A stretch of DNA of 64,000 nt from Symbiodinium microadriaticum (taxonomy: Eukaryota; Sar; Dinophyceae; Suessiales; Symbiodiniaceae): the NCBI GenBank assembly GCA_001939145.1, contig LSRX01001507.1, positions 15,596 to 79,595 of the forward strand. Direction: 5' to 3'. Under the pieces are notes generated by a model. That model ran no database searches, was not told the DNA's origin, and saw nothing but the letters and a program-made list of their open reading frames with translations. Positions 8,917-19,477 of this stretch are shown here, piece after piece (position 1 is the first letter of the stretch; the number at the start of each line of letters is the position of its first letter). The translations under genes and the position numbers were made by a program.

Positions 8917-9740
8917 GTGCGAAGCCCGGACTTGCCAGGCTCCTGAAGCTATCTCTCAAAAATCCCTCCAATCTCTGTTACCTGAACTCCACCTTGATCG
9001 CTTTGGTATGGACCTTGCTTCAGGCCCAACTCCATGGCATTCTACAAAAGGCGCTGGTCCCAGCACTCAGTTTCCTTGCTCAGGTACAGACCACTCGCCA
9101 TGCTACATCCACCCAGGTGCTCAATCATCTGCCTCTGTTGACCAAGCTGCAAGCTTGGAACAACCTACACATTCAGCATGATGTCGCGGAGCTGGTTGCC
9201 TACCTCTTGCCCAGGCTCCATCAGCAGGGTTTCCAAGGTTCTTGGGAGGCCAGATGCAGAACTGAAGACGTCATTCATGTCACCGACAGAGGCACCGCCC
9301 TTGCCCCGGTGATCCTGAGTCTGCATGCAGGGGAGCAACTGATTTTGCAATCAATGATTGATCAGTGGCATGCTCAGGCATCAGTGCACGCATTGACCCA
9401 ACAGACACCCATCGTCTGCCTGCAGATTCCCAGGTTCATCTGGGAAGCAGGGGTCATGCGACGAGACCACAGGTCGTTGCTGGGCTACCAATGTCTCGTG
9501 CATATGCCGATTTTTGATTCGCCAGATGAGCGTACGGCGCACCTTGCACCATATCAGGTTGTTGCGATGCAGCTGCACTACGGTGCTCGACCCACGTCGG
9601 GCCACTACAGAACGGCCATGCTCGGCCAGCCGAAGTTTGGGAAAGAAAAAGTGTGGCTTTCAGATGATGAGAGTGTGCCACAGCCGATACTGCGAGAGCA
9701 CGACAGTGCCATATACCTGATCTGGCTCATGCAAATGTGA
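8913..9740 (+). CDS. ubiquitin-specific-protease-like (peptidase C19) domain protein
   Basis: A USP-type cysteine protease domain, which removes ubiquitin from proteins. The frame is open from 8406, but homology-like sequence starts at the ATG at 8913 (275 codons). The Cys box is NPSNLCYLNSTL with the nucleophile Cys encoded at 8976. The His box is LHYGARPTSGHYRTAM with the catalytic His encoded at 9603. The usual Trp and acidic stretch of the fold follow (VWLSDDESV). Core USP domains are often 300 residues or more, so this is a compact or trimmed version. It follows a coding fragment in another frame with an ATGA overlap and ends in TGA at 9738-9740. It may be a module of a large dinoflagellate retroelement polyprotein rather than a host gene. 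Confidence 0.6.
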   Translation: MSAKPGLARLLKLSLKNPSNLCYLNSTLIALVWTLLQAQLHGILQKALVPALSFLAQVQTTRHATSTQVLNHLPLLTKLQAWNNLHIQHDVAELVAYLLPRLHQQGFQGSWEARCRTEDVIHVTDRGTALAPVILSLHAGEQLILQSMIDQWHAQASVHALTQQTPIVCLQIPRFIWEAGVMRRDHRSLLGYQCLVHMPIFDSPDERTAHLAPYQVVAMQLHYGARPTSGHYRTAMLGQPKFGKEKVWLSDDESVPQPILREHDSAIYLIWLMQM

Positions 9741-9897
9741 CATCTGAGGAGTGAGTTTGTGACTGATCGATTGAAAGAATCTGATCAGTGGAGCTGGCTA
9801 CAAGCCCTCCAGAACTTTAAAGGTTCCAAGATACAAGAAAACCTTGTATCTTGTCAGCTCGCTAGGCGATCGAGGACCTTTCGCTGCGTGAGGAATG

Positions 9898-10086
9898 AAT
9901 ACCACTACCGCCATTACTACCACTACTACCACTATCACCACCACCGCCGCCTCCGCCACCGCCGCCGCCACCACCACCACCACCACCACCACCACCACTA
10001 CTACCGCCACCACGACCCCCACCACCACCCCCACGGCCACTGCCACTGCCACTGCCACTGCCACTACCGCCACTGCTGCTGCTGCA

Positions 10087-10124
<38 letters not shown>

Positions 10125-10162
10125 TACTGCTCCTACTACTACTACTACTACTACTACTACTG
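9898..10162. repeat. compound trinucleotide repeat block
   Basis: Successive tracts of CAC/GCC, CCACTG, CTG (about 10085-10123) and TAC (about 10130-10160). Long frames through it on both strands are homopolymeric (His/Tyr/Cys, Thr/Ala, Val/Ala, Gly/Ser) and are artefacts of the repeat. Confidence 0.9.
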
Positions 10163-10299
10163 CGAAGGGGCCCAATGGTTCGGAGTTCGGACACGAGGTA
10201 CTCTGTGTGTATGCACATGAGCTGGAAGTCAAGCGGTCACAGGCAGAGGTGTATGGCCTGGATGTCCATTCAGTCTCATCGGAGTCGCAACAGTTTCAA

Positions 10300-13200
10300 T
10301 TCGGGTGAGGCGCAGCTGGCAACACCGCAGCAATGCCTGCAGAGTGTATCGCACCAAGGACAGGTCGTGTTCCGTGGGTCCTTTCTCTCCTCATTGCCAT
10401 GGTGAGCTGCAACCGAGGCAGTGGACGAGTGCGAGATCCGGAAGCCGCAGGCCTGGGAGCGCGATAGATGCGGAGGGAGACTTGCGATCAGCTCTTCTCC
10501 AGGCTACTGCAAGCAAAGATGGGTCGCAAGAAACGGCAAAGCAGCTGCAAGAGCTGGCACGGCCCTCAATGAGCACAGTCAAGCAGGGTGACAAAATGTC
10601 GGCCGAAGTCTTACGCCTCAGGCCGATCTTCAGGCTGAGCGCCAGCGCACTGCAGGGGCCTCGGAGATTTTGCATGATGCCAGCTTTTCTGCTTGTACCG
10701 CTGCTGCTGGTGCTGATGAGGATGCTGAGGGTTACGGAGATGATGCGGATGATTATGCCCCGGGTTATGGTGACAATGGCGAAGAAGACTGCTTTCCTCT
10801 GAAGACTGGATTACACCAAACATCACCTACTCAACTCTTGAATGAGTCGGCAGCAACCGATTCTTTCCTGTGTTCTCAAGACCAACCAGATGGACTGATA
10901 CGTTAACACTGCCACTTCTGCTGTTTTGAGGTTTTGATGTCGCTGCAGTCCATGCAAGTCTGTACTGAGGCAACTCTACAGCAAGAAATTGCCCTCCAAA
11001 GCTCGCGCCTGCCCATGACATGCTGTTCATGTACAGCTTCTGTCTGTCCGTGGGCATGAAGTGTCTAACTGAGATGACTCAGGAAGCAAGCGGCGGAAGT
11101 GGCACGCTTGTCATTTTATGGGCGGCATGTGTGGGAAGGCTCTTGTTGTTCCGAACTAGGCAGCCGCCATGCAGCAGAATCGGGATGAACTTCAGCCGAA
11201 GCCTTTGAAATCGCTCTGTTGAGAACTATGCTATTGTGCATCCTCAGTTCGTTGTTCAGGCGACAGAAAGCAGCTCCTTACTAAGCTTCAGTGCATGTGT
11301 TGGTGCGTTGACGTGCAATTGGCAATGTCCAAAGTTGCTTCGCTTCGCCGGTCCGCAGGCCGCAGTGGCCATGACGGTGACGATGGACAGGCTTCAGGTG
11401 GCCGCTGCAGTGGTTGAGATCATTGTAAACATTGCGCAATATTGCGCAGTGGCTGCTGCAGGCAGAGCTGGAGCGAGAGAAGGCATTTGACACACATATG
11501 TAGATTTTTACCGCCCCTGCTCCACAGCATGCGTGCAATACAAGGCAGCGGTGCAGCAAGAGGTGGCAAGACAGACTGCGCATGATTCTCAGCACTTTGG
11601 GTTGGGCGTGCGTCCAAGTATGTCTGAGAATGTAGTGACAGGGGGCAGAGTTACTTAAGCGGTTAAGTTGAGTCAAGTCATGTCAAGTCTCAGCGCTAAG
11701 ACAAGAGACTGGTTTGGGACCAGCATCAGCTGCTCGTCGTGCATAGCGATCTTGTCGTCCAGCGTGAGGCTTCGCGAGGGGAAGCACGCGAACAGTAAGT
11801 GGCCTACTTGTATTGGAGATTATTGGAGATCATGTCATAGACTCCGGTGGTTTCTGAGGAGCAAAGCTGCCGATGCCAGTCCTCGGGATCCAGAGCAAAG
11901 AGGTAAAAACCGTGCACGTGAACCGTCCTTGTAGTGCTAGGCGATTACCGGCTTGGCGCTGCAGGCATCTGCTATCCGGGATCTTCAAGAAGAGCTGGAG
12001 TTTCAGCCTCACAAGTCCTTTTGATGCTGGGAGTACTCAAGTAGCTGCAGTCTCGAGCCCGGTCGTTTTCACTTATCAGGCGTCGGCAAGCCGTCGCGGA
12101 CCCAGCTTTGCCTTCTCTGCTGACGCTACTCGGGAGATCTTGGGAGCCCTGAGAACCGCAGGCAGAAGCAACGCTGCGCACCACGATGCAGAACCTTCAG
12201 GCAGAGCTGGCTGTGCTGCTGTATGACATGGAAAAACAATGACATTGCTATGCTTTTCCTTACAGGAAGAGTTGGCGCAGGAAAGGGCTCGTGTGCTAAC
12301 CTCGGCACCATACAGCTCAGCAAGCACGCCTCTATGCAAGTATTTCAATTTCGATGTGGCATGCTGTTGATTCCCAGGCTGCAGAGGCTACGTCAGAGTA
12401 TGCTGCGGTATCAAGGGTGCGTGAGGCAGCTTGGTTAAGCAACTCTTCGACGTTGTTTTGCGTTGTTGTTACTAGCTTTGCTGCTAGTTCATTCTCTCCC
12501 CCCCCCCTCTCAGTGGCTCCAGTGCTTCTTTCTATCCGATGCTTTATCGACGTGCGGCAGAGACGGCAGCCCGAAGGCCCTCTGAATATTAGCTGACAGT
12601 AAGTTGGACATGTGATACCTTGCCTTGGCAGCGTCCTCATTGGACTGGGCCCAGTGCTGAGGTTGTTTTCGACAGGCGGGATTTGCATGCGCGGCGTGGC
12701 CGCACCTGCTAGACTGGTTGGTTTAGGGTTTTCCCTTGTTGCAAAGGCTCCGCCAACACGATCTGGTTGAATGCATTTCACAGTCCACATAATTCAGACC
12801 ACGAGGAAGATAAGTTTGCTGGGCATCCCAAAACCGGAATTCACTAACAAAGCACTGAAGAGCGTTCACCCTGCCGTCGGAGGGCGTTGAATGGATGCTG
12901 CTAGTGCTCAGATGCCGCGAAACTTATCTAGGCGGCCAGCACATCATCTTCACCGGAGTGAGTGGCGGTGACTTGGCATGGAGATCTTGGTTTTTGATAG
13001 CCCACCGTGTTGTTTGAAGCCGCGTGGCTTGCACTTGTCGCCAGTTGTCGCACATGCAAGCGGACTCGCTGTAACTGAATGTGAGCACTCACACATGGTT
13101 ACATGTACTGAAGCCTCTTGCACCTCAGCTAGCTTGGGTCCACTGCCAGAGCTACTGCTTCAGGCACGAACACGCCGATGCCGCCCCCTGGTTGAATCGT

Positions 13201-13600
13201 GACGGGCCTGTAGAGCGGATGCTATATTTTTTGTCTTTCCAACTTTTCTGGAGTCATGTGTACCGATATTTGTTGGTGCTTGCTGCTTGCTGTGAGCACT
13301 AAGCCTGCCGTAGTGACGCCGTAGTGTTGGTAGGCTTCAGTAGACATAAGGGGTTGGTCAGACGCGCCGCATCGCAGAGGCAAATCGGATGCTGGGGGAG
13401 CTGCAGGCGGGTGCAGTGTGCCCGCAAGCCAATCCTAAGCATCTTCACCGAAGTTCCCTTGATACCTGCTTGTGCAGGTAGTAGGCAGTTGTTGCAACTC
13501 CTGCTTCTTCCGCTGATCGAGAAGCTGTTGTTTCCGAGATGTGTCACACGCAGGGTGACATTGTGTTGAACATTGCATGAATCGATTGCGACCTAATTGG
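10300..13600 (+). other. intron-rich host gene with short coiled-coil exons (partial model)
   Basis: The + strand shows a series of short coding segments rich in Ala, Glu, Gln, Leu and Arg, each preceded by a splice acceptor of the form CAG|G. Best supported are 11965-12015 (ASAIRDLQEELEFQPH), 12162-12212 (AEATLRTTMQNLQAELA) and 12266-12289 (EELAQERA). The last two join in frame across a 53-bp GT-AG intron (12213-12265). Further candidates lie near 10614-10690 (QADLQAERQRTAGASEIL), 11462-11488 (AELEREKAF), 11541-11590 (AAVQQEVARQTAHDSQ), 12378-12431 (AAEATSEYAAVSRVREAA) and 13370-13410 (RIAEANRMLGELQAGA). The product would be a long coiled-coil protein of unknown role. Donors are not all GT and I could not fix every boundary, so no full CDS is given. 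The LINE at 13718 may sit in one of its introns. Confidence 0.45.
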
Positions 13601-13704
13601 ATTAAGCACGCTGGTAACTGTGGCACATGCAGTGGTCCACAAGCCCTCAACACCACAAGAATCTTTCTGCTGGGACTCGTCACAAGGCAGGGATTCAAGT
13701 GACC

Positions 13705-13717
13705 ATTTAGGGTAAGG
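13705..13717 (+). repeat. target-site duplication, left copy (LINE)
   Basis: The 13-mer ATTTAGGGTAAGG occurs here and again at 25825-25837 directly after an A-tract. The two copies bracket the LINE. The site contains the heptamer TTTAGGG. Confidence 0.8.
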
Positions 13718-13756
13718 ATTGTTCTCTCCTACTCTATCCGAGGCAAATGTGCACGG

Positions 13757-14437
13757 ATGAAGTTTTATCGAAGAGGCATAACCAAAGAGATTGAGTTCAC
13801 TAGAGGAGAAGCACCTAAATTATTTGGGCTGCTAGCAAGAGCGGTTGCCTCCGCGGGGGGCGAGCCGGGAAGCTGCTGGCCTCAACACCGTCATAATAAG
13901 AGACTCTGGAAAAGCCTAGGGGTCCAGATGCACTCCAGTGCCGCCTTAGCGCAGGCGGAAGAGGAGGAAGTAGTTCCGGATCATCAATGGAATCCGGCTA
14001 CGGATCTCACGATGTCAGAGGTGTCTCCTGTTCGAGCAAATACATTTACCAATGGTCAGATTTACCAGTGGAATCATTTACCAGTGGTACAGACAGGGCC
14101 CACGGCTCAAAGCCAACAAGCCCGTCTGGACGACAAGCAAGACGACCCCACCCCACCCTTAAACCCTAAGCCACGCGGCTACCAAAACCGTAACACCATC
14201 GGGGGAACCTCGAGAGGTCAGAGATCATCTCAAGCAAAGACTCGCCGATTTCGGAAGTGGACTCAGAATAAACGGTTAAGACGAAGAGACTATAGAGCAT
14301 GGAAATCCGTCCTTAAAGGGACCACCCTGCGGACTCACGGTGGATCCATCCATCCCTGTACCCCCGTCCAGTCCAAGTCCGACCAGAGTAGAAAGACTTC
14401 GCTCCACGGTCAGAAGAACCCAGTCCTCGCCATCTAA
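13757..14437 (+). CDS. LINE ORF1-like basic protein
   Basis: A 226-residue ORF starting 40 bp from the LINE 5' end and overlapping ORF2 by 98 bp in another frame. It sits where ORF1, the RNA-binding protein of the ribonucleoprotein particle, is expected. The C-terminal half is very basic (Arg/Lys-rich, including RRFRKWTQNKRLRRRDYR), consistent with nucleic-acid binding. I see no zinc knuckle, RRM or coiled coil, so the assignment rests on position and charge. Confidence 0.5.
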   Translation: MKFYRRGITKEIEFTRGEAPKLFGLLARAVASAGGEPGSCWPQHRHNKRLWKSLGVQMHSSAALAQAEEEEVVPDHQWNPATDLTMSEVSPVRANTFTNGQIYQWNHLPVVQTGPTAQSQQARLDDKQDDPTPPLNPKPRGYQNRNTIGGTSRGQRSSQAKTRRFRKWTQNKRLRRRDYRAWKSVLKGTTLRTHGGSIHPCTPVQSKSDQSRKTSLHGQKNPVLAI

Positions 14438-17309
14438 TTGGAGATATCATCAACATTCTTGTCCAATTTCCATTAAACCCCACACAGTTGTACGTGTTGC
14501 TACATGGAATGTGGAAGGACTCAAAGAAGTGGCCAAGTATGATCAGATTCTCCTTTTTGCAAAAAAACACGACTTTCATCTATTGGCTATCCAGGAAACT
14601 AAGGCTGATTCCAGCCACAGTTTCTGTAAATCAGGATGGGAAATTCTCCATTCTAGTACGCCAGAAGGTAAACACCACGGCGTTGGATTCATGGTCTCCC
14701 CTTTTCTACGACCATTTATCACAGATTTTCTAGCGCATACCCCCAGAATTTGTGAGGTCACCATTCGAATCATCCCTCACCCCATCACCGTTTTCTGTGT
14801 TTATGCTCCCAGCCAAGTTGAAAACTCAGAGGAGGACTTGGCAGGCAAGCTTGATTTCTGGGACACCCTTAACACCCTTCTCTCATCGCACTCGAACTCC
14901 GACCATCTCATGGTGATGGGTGATTTCAATGCTCGCCTGGCTCAGGAAATGGACCGGGATACCCCAGGCCTCGGCCCCAACGTTTGGGGTAAACGACAGG
15001 CCCTACAGGACGCCGACCGAGATAACGCGGTGTATCTCCAGGAGTTTCTCAACACCTACTCCCTTATACATGCGCCTTCACAGACCCAGCTCCCCTCAAG
15101 TCAGCTTGTAACTTATAAGGAAATGACTTGCGCGGATCACTCCTTGGAGAACCCTAGCACCGACAATTGGGCTGCCCTTGATCATGTCTTAATCACTACC
15201 GCTCTGTCTGAAGCGTTTAGCTTCTCAGGCTCTCTTTTTCAGCAGATGATTAACACCCGCCACCTCCCTTCATATGGGGTACTTTCTTGTCAATACCCGG
15301 AGCGCTCTCCTCCTGAGGCGGAACCTAAATTGGACTATTCAAATACCAAATCTTTTTATCATGCTCTCGAAGCGGATCTCCTTTCTCTTACTAAAAACCA
15401 AATGCCCGACCCTCCGTCTCCTGAATACCCTCCCTCCTTCTTTGTCGTTGCTTATACTGATGGCTCCTGCCCTAATAATAAGATCGTCTCTCCTGACAAT
15501 CCAGCAGGCTGGGGTTTCGCAGCTATGAGCTCGGACACTCCAGCTGAACCTACCCAGGATACCTGTTGGGAGGTTTCCTATGGCCCAGTAAAAACTACAC
15601 CTACGGATATAGCAATCCTCCCGGAAGTCTGGGGCTCCAATAACACTGGGGAGCTTAAGGCGCTCATTGAGCTCTTCGACTACCTGCTTTATTATGCCAA
15701 TCTTCCACCTCGCTCTGACATCACTATCTATACGGACTCAGAGTATGCTATGCGCCTCATCTTAGGGGACTCGCTCCCAAATACACATCACCAATTGGTA
15801 ACGCTTGCCCAACAGTATTATACAGCTCTCCGCACTCTTCATCACGTAACACTTTCCAAAGTAGCAGGGCACTCCGGCGTAATCGGCAACGGATTGGCCG
15901 ATTCTCTTGCAAAGAAAGGTGTCAAGGAGTATGGCTCCCTGGGTCGCTTTTCAGGCCCCCGCGCAGCCGCACTCTCTCCTCCTGATATTGGTTATAATAC
16001 TGACCAATGGCTCTCACTCTCTCCAGATGAACAGAATCTCCGCTTATTGGATATGATCCGCAAACACATACCCCTCATCCCCACGCTCCCGGTTTCGGCC
16101 AAAAAGCCGTGGATCTCTCCTTCCACTTTGGAATATATCACCTCTTTTCAGGCTCGTACGGACCTCACGATTGCTGAAGTCAAGCAGTATCGCAATAAAA
16201 TTAAGAAACTTGCGCGCAAAGACAAAAAGCAATTTATTATGACGCACCTCCAGGAGGATTTCCATGGCTCTGCCATACAACAATGGCACACAGCGCGCAC
16301 CTTGCGCAAGGACTTCCGCCCTGCCCCTACTAATCTCATTAACGCTAAAGGAAAGTTGGTGTCTAAGGCGGCGCGGGCAGAAACTTTTGCAGATTACCTG
16401 GCCAACCAGGTATGGAAAGCCCCAGACGATGAACATAAACCCTTTTCTCCGCCGTTGGAAGAAATTCCAGCCTCCGCTCGTCCATTTACAATGGAAGAAC
16501 TTAATATAGTATTACGGGCTCTGGGTAAACGCAAAGCGTCAGGGCCAGACGCCATTCCAGCCGAGCTCTTGCAAAACGCTCCTTATGTGTTCCGTCTTTA
16601 TCTACTCGACCATTATAATCATTGCTTCCAGCAGGGCCAGGCTCCCTCATCATGGCTGCATTCTGAAGTGGTGATGCTTGTTAAAAATTACCAAAAAGAT
16701 ACAAAGCTTCTTTCGAACTATCGACCTATCTCCCTTACTAACACCATGTATAAGATTTACGCCTCCCTCCTGCAAAAAAGATTGGCTGCGCACTTTGATC
16801 ATCGCCTCCGTCCTACGCAATTTGGCTTTAGATTGGGCAGGTCGGTTACCCAACCTATTCATATACTTCGCCGCCTATTGGAGGTGCACGAACGCCAAAC
16901 TGAGGCGTTCCACGCTATCTTTTTGGATTGGGCAAAAGCCTTTGATTCGGTGACTTTCTCTTCGATACAGTCCTCTCTTGAATACATGGGAGTCCCACCT
17001 TCATTCAGAGCAGCAATCGCCTCTCTTTATCAGAACCCCACTTTCACGGTCCGGGAGAGTAAGCACCGCTTTGATGTTTATACGCAAACCAGGGGTCTTA
17101 GACAGGGCTGTCCTCTCTCTCCTTATTTATTTGGTTTGGTGCTCACGCATCTCTTCGAAAGCGCAGAGTCACAATACATTGCTGAACATGGTATCATCTC
17201 CGGGGTTCTTAGGCTTGGTACTTCTCTTTGGGATTTAGAATATGCAGATGACACGGTTTTATTATCCAATTCCTTTTCTCAGGCGCAGATCTTTTTACAC
17301 CTCATTCAA
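14340..17309 (+). pseudogene. LINE ORF2, endonuclease / RNase H / reverse transcriptase, 5' part
   Basis: The first 990 codons of ORF2. Residues about 50-300 form an AP-like endonuclease: VATWNVEGL (near 52), IQETK (near 84), VYAPSQ and MGDFNARL (near 200). Residues about 365-545 form an RNase H domain: AYTDGSC (near 369), a Glu in NNTGELKAL (near 435), YTDSEYA (near 465) and AGHSGVIGNGLAD (near 510). The RT follows from about 715: SGPDAIPAELL, NYRPISLTN, DWAKAFDS, RGLRQGCPLSPYLF and catalytic YADD near 967. RNase H lies between endonuclease and RT, whereas in I-clade LINEs it follows the RT. The frame runs on to 17357 but everything after LIQ (17309) belongs to the inserted element. Confidence 0.85.
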
Positions 17310-17619
17310 GCTCCAACTCATGCTTGCATGATTTTGCTTTACGATTTGTCTTTGTAGAAGTTTTTCTAAGTGTTGAAAAACTTGGCTGATTCCTTTTAAG
17401 CTTGTTTTACGAGAAACTTTCAAGAAACTTTTAAGGGCAGCACGCGTAGCTCATGATTGTGTTCAATCTTTTGAACCAACTGCAAGTCTGGGCTCGAAGT
17501 GAGCTCATTGAAAGTTTTCTTTTGAGGCTGTGGGTCCTAACAGGTCTCGAACGGGCCCAAAACTTGTGACGTTGCCCTTAGGGCCTGTGCAAGTCACCCC
17601 ACCTGAGCTGGGGTGACGG

Positions 17620-19092
17620 ATGGACTTGAGCCCGTCGAGTGCCGAGGACTGTGAAAGTTCTTCTTCGCTCCCTCCTGCCTCTCAGGTCTTCTTGAAGGCC
17701 CGGCTCATGGGCTTAGGTGCTGGCGATCTTCGTGAAAGCTTAGGGAATGCTCTGTCCGTGAAGAGCACTTCAACTTTGCACACTAGGGCGGGCCCTCTTT
17801 TGAGGTATATCAGTTATTGCGAGTCGGAACACCTTGACCCCTTTCCGGTGAGGGAAGAAGTGGTGTACCGCTTCTTTCATTCTTTGCAACTGCAAGCAGC
17901 AGCGACCTTCTTTAAGTCGGTCTTGTCTTCGCTTGCATTTTGCAAATTCGCCCTGGGGCTTGAGAGTGCCTCTTCAGCCCTCGACTCACTCAGGGTGACT
18001 GGTCTTGCAAAGAAGCTATATCTTGGAATCAGGCGCCTTCAGCAGAGGCCGCCTCTCAGGGTCAAGGATCTCTTGAGACTTGAAAGGATCTGCACCGGCG
18101 ACATCATCAAGCCTTCCACGGATGTAGTCATGGCAGGTTTTGCTCTCTTCATGGTGTATGCGAGGGCACGTCACTCTGATGCCCAGCACGTGTGTGCCTT
18201 ACGATTCACTCTTGCTGAGGGGGGTTCTCTTCCTGCAGGTTTCGTGGATGCTGAAGTGAAGAAAACCAAAACCAGTTTTACCGTGGAGAGGAAGACAAAA
18301 TTCCTGCCGATGCTAGCACCGGCCAGAGGTCTCAGCGGGAGGTGCTGGGCCTCAGGCTGGCAGGAGGCCCTCGACAAGGAGGGCATTGTCCCAGCCGAGG
18401 GGCGACCCCTCATGCCCTCGCCTCGCAGTGGTGGTGGTTGGAATGCAGTGCCTCAGTCTGCCCAGGCGTCGGGATTATGGCTGCGAGCACTGTTGGACGA
18501 CAACTCAGGCGACGATTTCCTCCTGGAGGTCGGCACGCATTCGGCGAAGGCAACATGCCTGTCTTGGCTGAATAAGAAAGGAGCTGACCGGGATGTTGTG
18601 GCTTTGCTTGGGTATCATGCTACGAGGCAAGCTGGCATTGGTACAGAGATTGTTTACGCTAGGGATGCTATGGCGCATCCCCTTCGAGTCCTGCAGGCTC
18701 TAATTGACGAGGTCAGGGAGCTCTCATTTCGCCCTGACGAGATGAGGGGATTGATGACTGCAGAGGAACGTGTTGCTGCAGGCATAGGCGATGCCCCTGA
18801 GGAGTGCGGGTCGTCGTCGTCATCCGGAGATGAAGAACAACCTCTTCATGATGAAAAGGCTGAGCACGGGGTTCTTGGGGCTTGGAGCGGGCGCGTCGAC
18901 AGGGCTAAGCTTCCTGAAGATGCAGTGATGGCGAGGAATCTAACCTCGCGAGTTTTGCACATTTCCAAAGAAGAGCAAGCGACTGTCTTTATGTGCGGTC
19001 GCAAGATTACCGGTGCTTATGAAATTTTCGATGAACACCCTCAGGTTTTGTTCCCCCGCTGTAAGCAGTGCTTCAGGATTTTCCTGGAGTGA
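17620..19092 (+). CDS. tyrosine recombinase (element 2)
   Basis: A 490-residue tyrosine recombinase, the first gene of element 2, starting at ATG 17620. Catalytic positions parallel those of element 1: YARARHSD (R182/R184), HSAK (H307 to K310, again Lys in place of Arg), GYHAT (H333) and YARDA with the putative nucleophile Y346. A short acidic Ser/Glu-rich linker (near 395-415) leads to a C-terminal cysteine motif: MCGRKI, about 20 residues, then RCKQCF, shared with element 1. The same order of YR before gag in two diverged elements means the arrangement is a family trait, not a rearrangement of one copy. A GC-rich hairpin (CCCCACC...GGGGTG, 17597-17616) lies just before the start. The gap to the gag-like ORF is 385 bp. 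Confidence 0.85.
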   Translation: MDLSPSSAEDCESSSSLPPASQVFLKARLMGLGAGDLRESLGNALSVKSTSTLHTRAGPLLRYISYCESEHLDPFPVREEVVYRFFHSLQLQAAATFFKSVLSSLAFCKFALGLESASSALDSLRVTGLAKKLYLGIRRLQQRPPLRVKDLLRLERICTGDIIKPSTDVVMAGFALFMVYARARHSDAQHVCALRFTLAEGGSLPAGFVDAEVKKTKTSFTVERKTKFLPMLAPARGLSGRCWASGWQEALDKEGIVPAEGRPLMPSPRSGGGWNAVPQSAQASGLWLRALLDDNSGDDFLLEVGTHSAKATCLSWLNKKGADRDVVALLGYHATRQAGIGTEIVYARDAMAHPLRVLQALIDEVRELSFRPDEMRGLMTAEERVAAGIGDAPEECGSSSSSGDEEQPLHDEKAEHGVLGAWSGRVDRAKLPEDAVMARNLTSRVLHISKEEQATVFMCGRKITGAYEIFDEHPQVLFPRCKQCFRIFLE

Positions 19093-19477
19093 GTATCATC
19101 GACGTGCGTGCATCTATAATCAGCGCGAGAGTTGCAAAGATGTGAGTGCGGACGGGCTTCTCGCATGTACGCCTCCATCGCATAGTGACCTTTGTGTGCG
19201 TACAAGGATTGCAGGCGCTACACCTTGGACCTGAACAAGTCTAGGCCTTTCATGCTGCACCTTCGTAACTAAATATGTGTGCGCTTCGCTGAGTAGTGAT
19301 TTCATGCTGTGAGTGCGTCTGAAGATCACCGACGCGTCTAGGACCATCAGTGTTGCATCCAGCTGATTGGTGAGCGCGACATGTGAACGCTCGCCCATCG
19401 GGCGGTTTGGCCGGAGTGGCAGTGCGTGTCCGTGTCAGCGTGGATGCTCGAGAACAAGACCATAGGCTAGCGGGACC

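Noticed and set aside
9798..10308. Long frames rich in His, Thr/Ala, Val or Gly/Ser on both strands
   Set aside because: They are translations of trinucleotide repeats; all frames stay open because the repeat lacks stops.
17310..17357. C-terminus APTHACMILLYDLSL of the LINE ORF2
   Set aside because: These residues are encoded by the inserted YR element. The authentic continuation (LVLNFDKCEHLALNSS) is found at about 24910.
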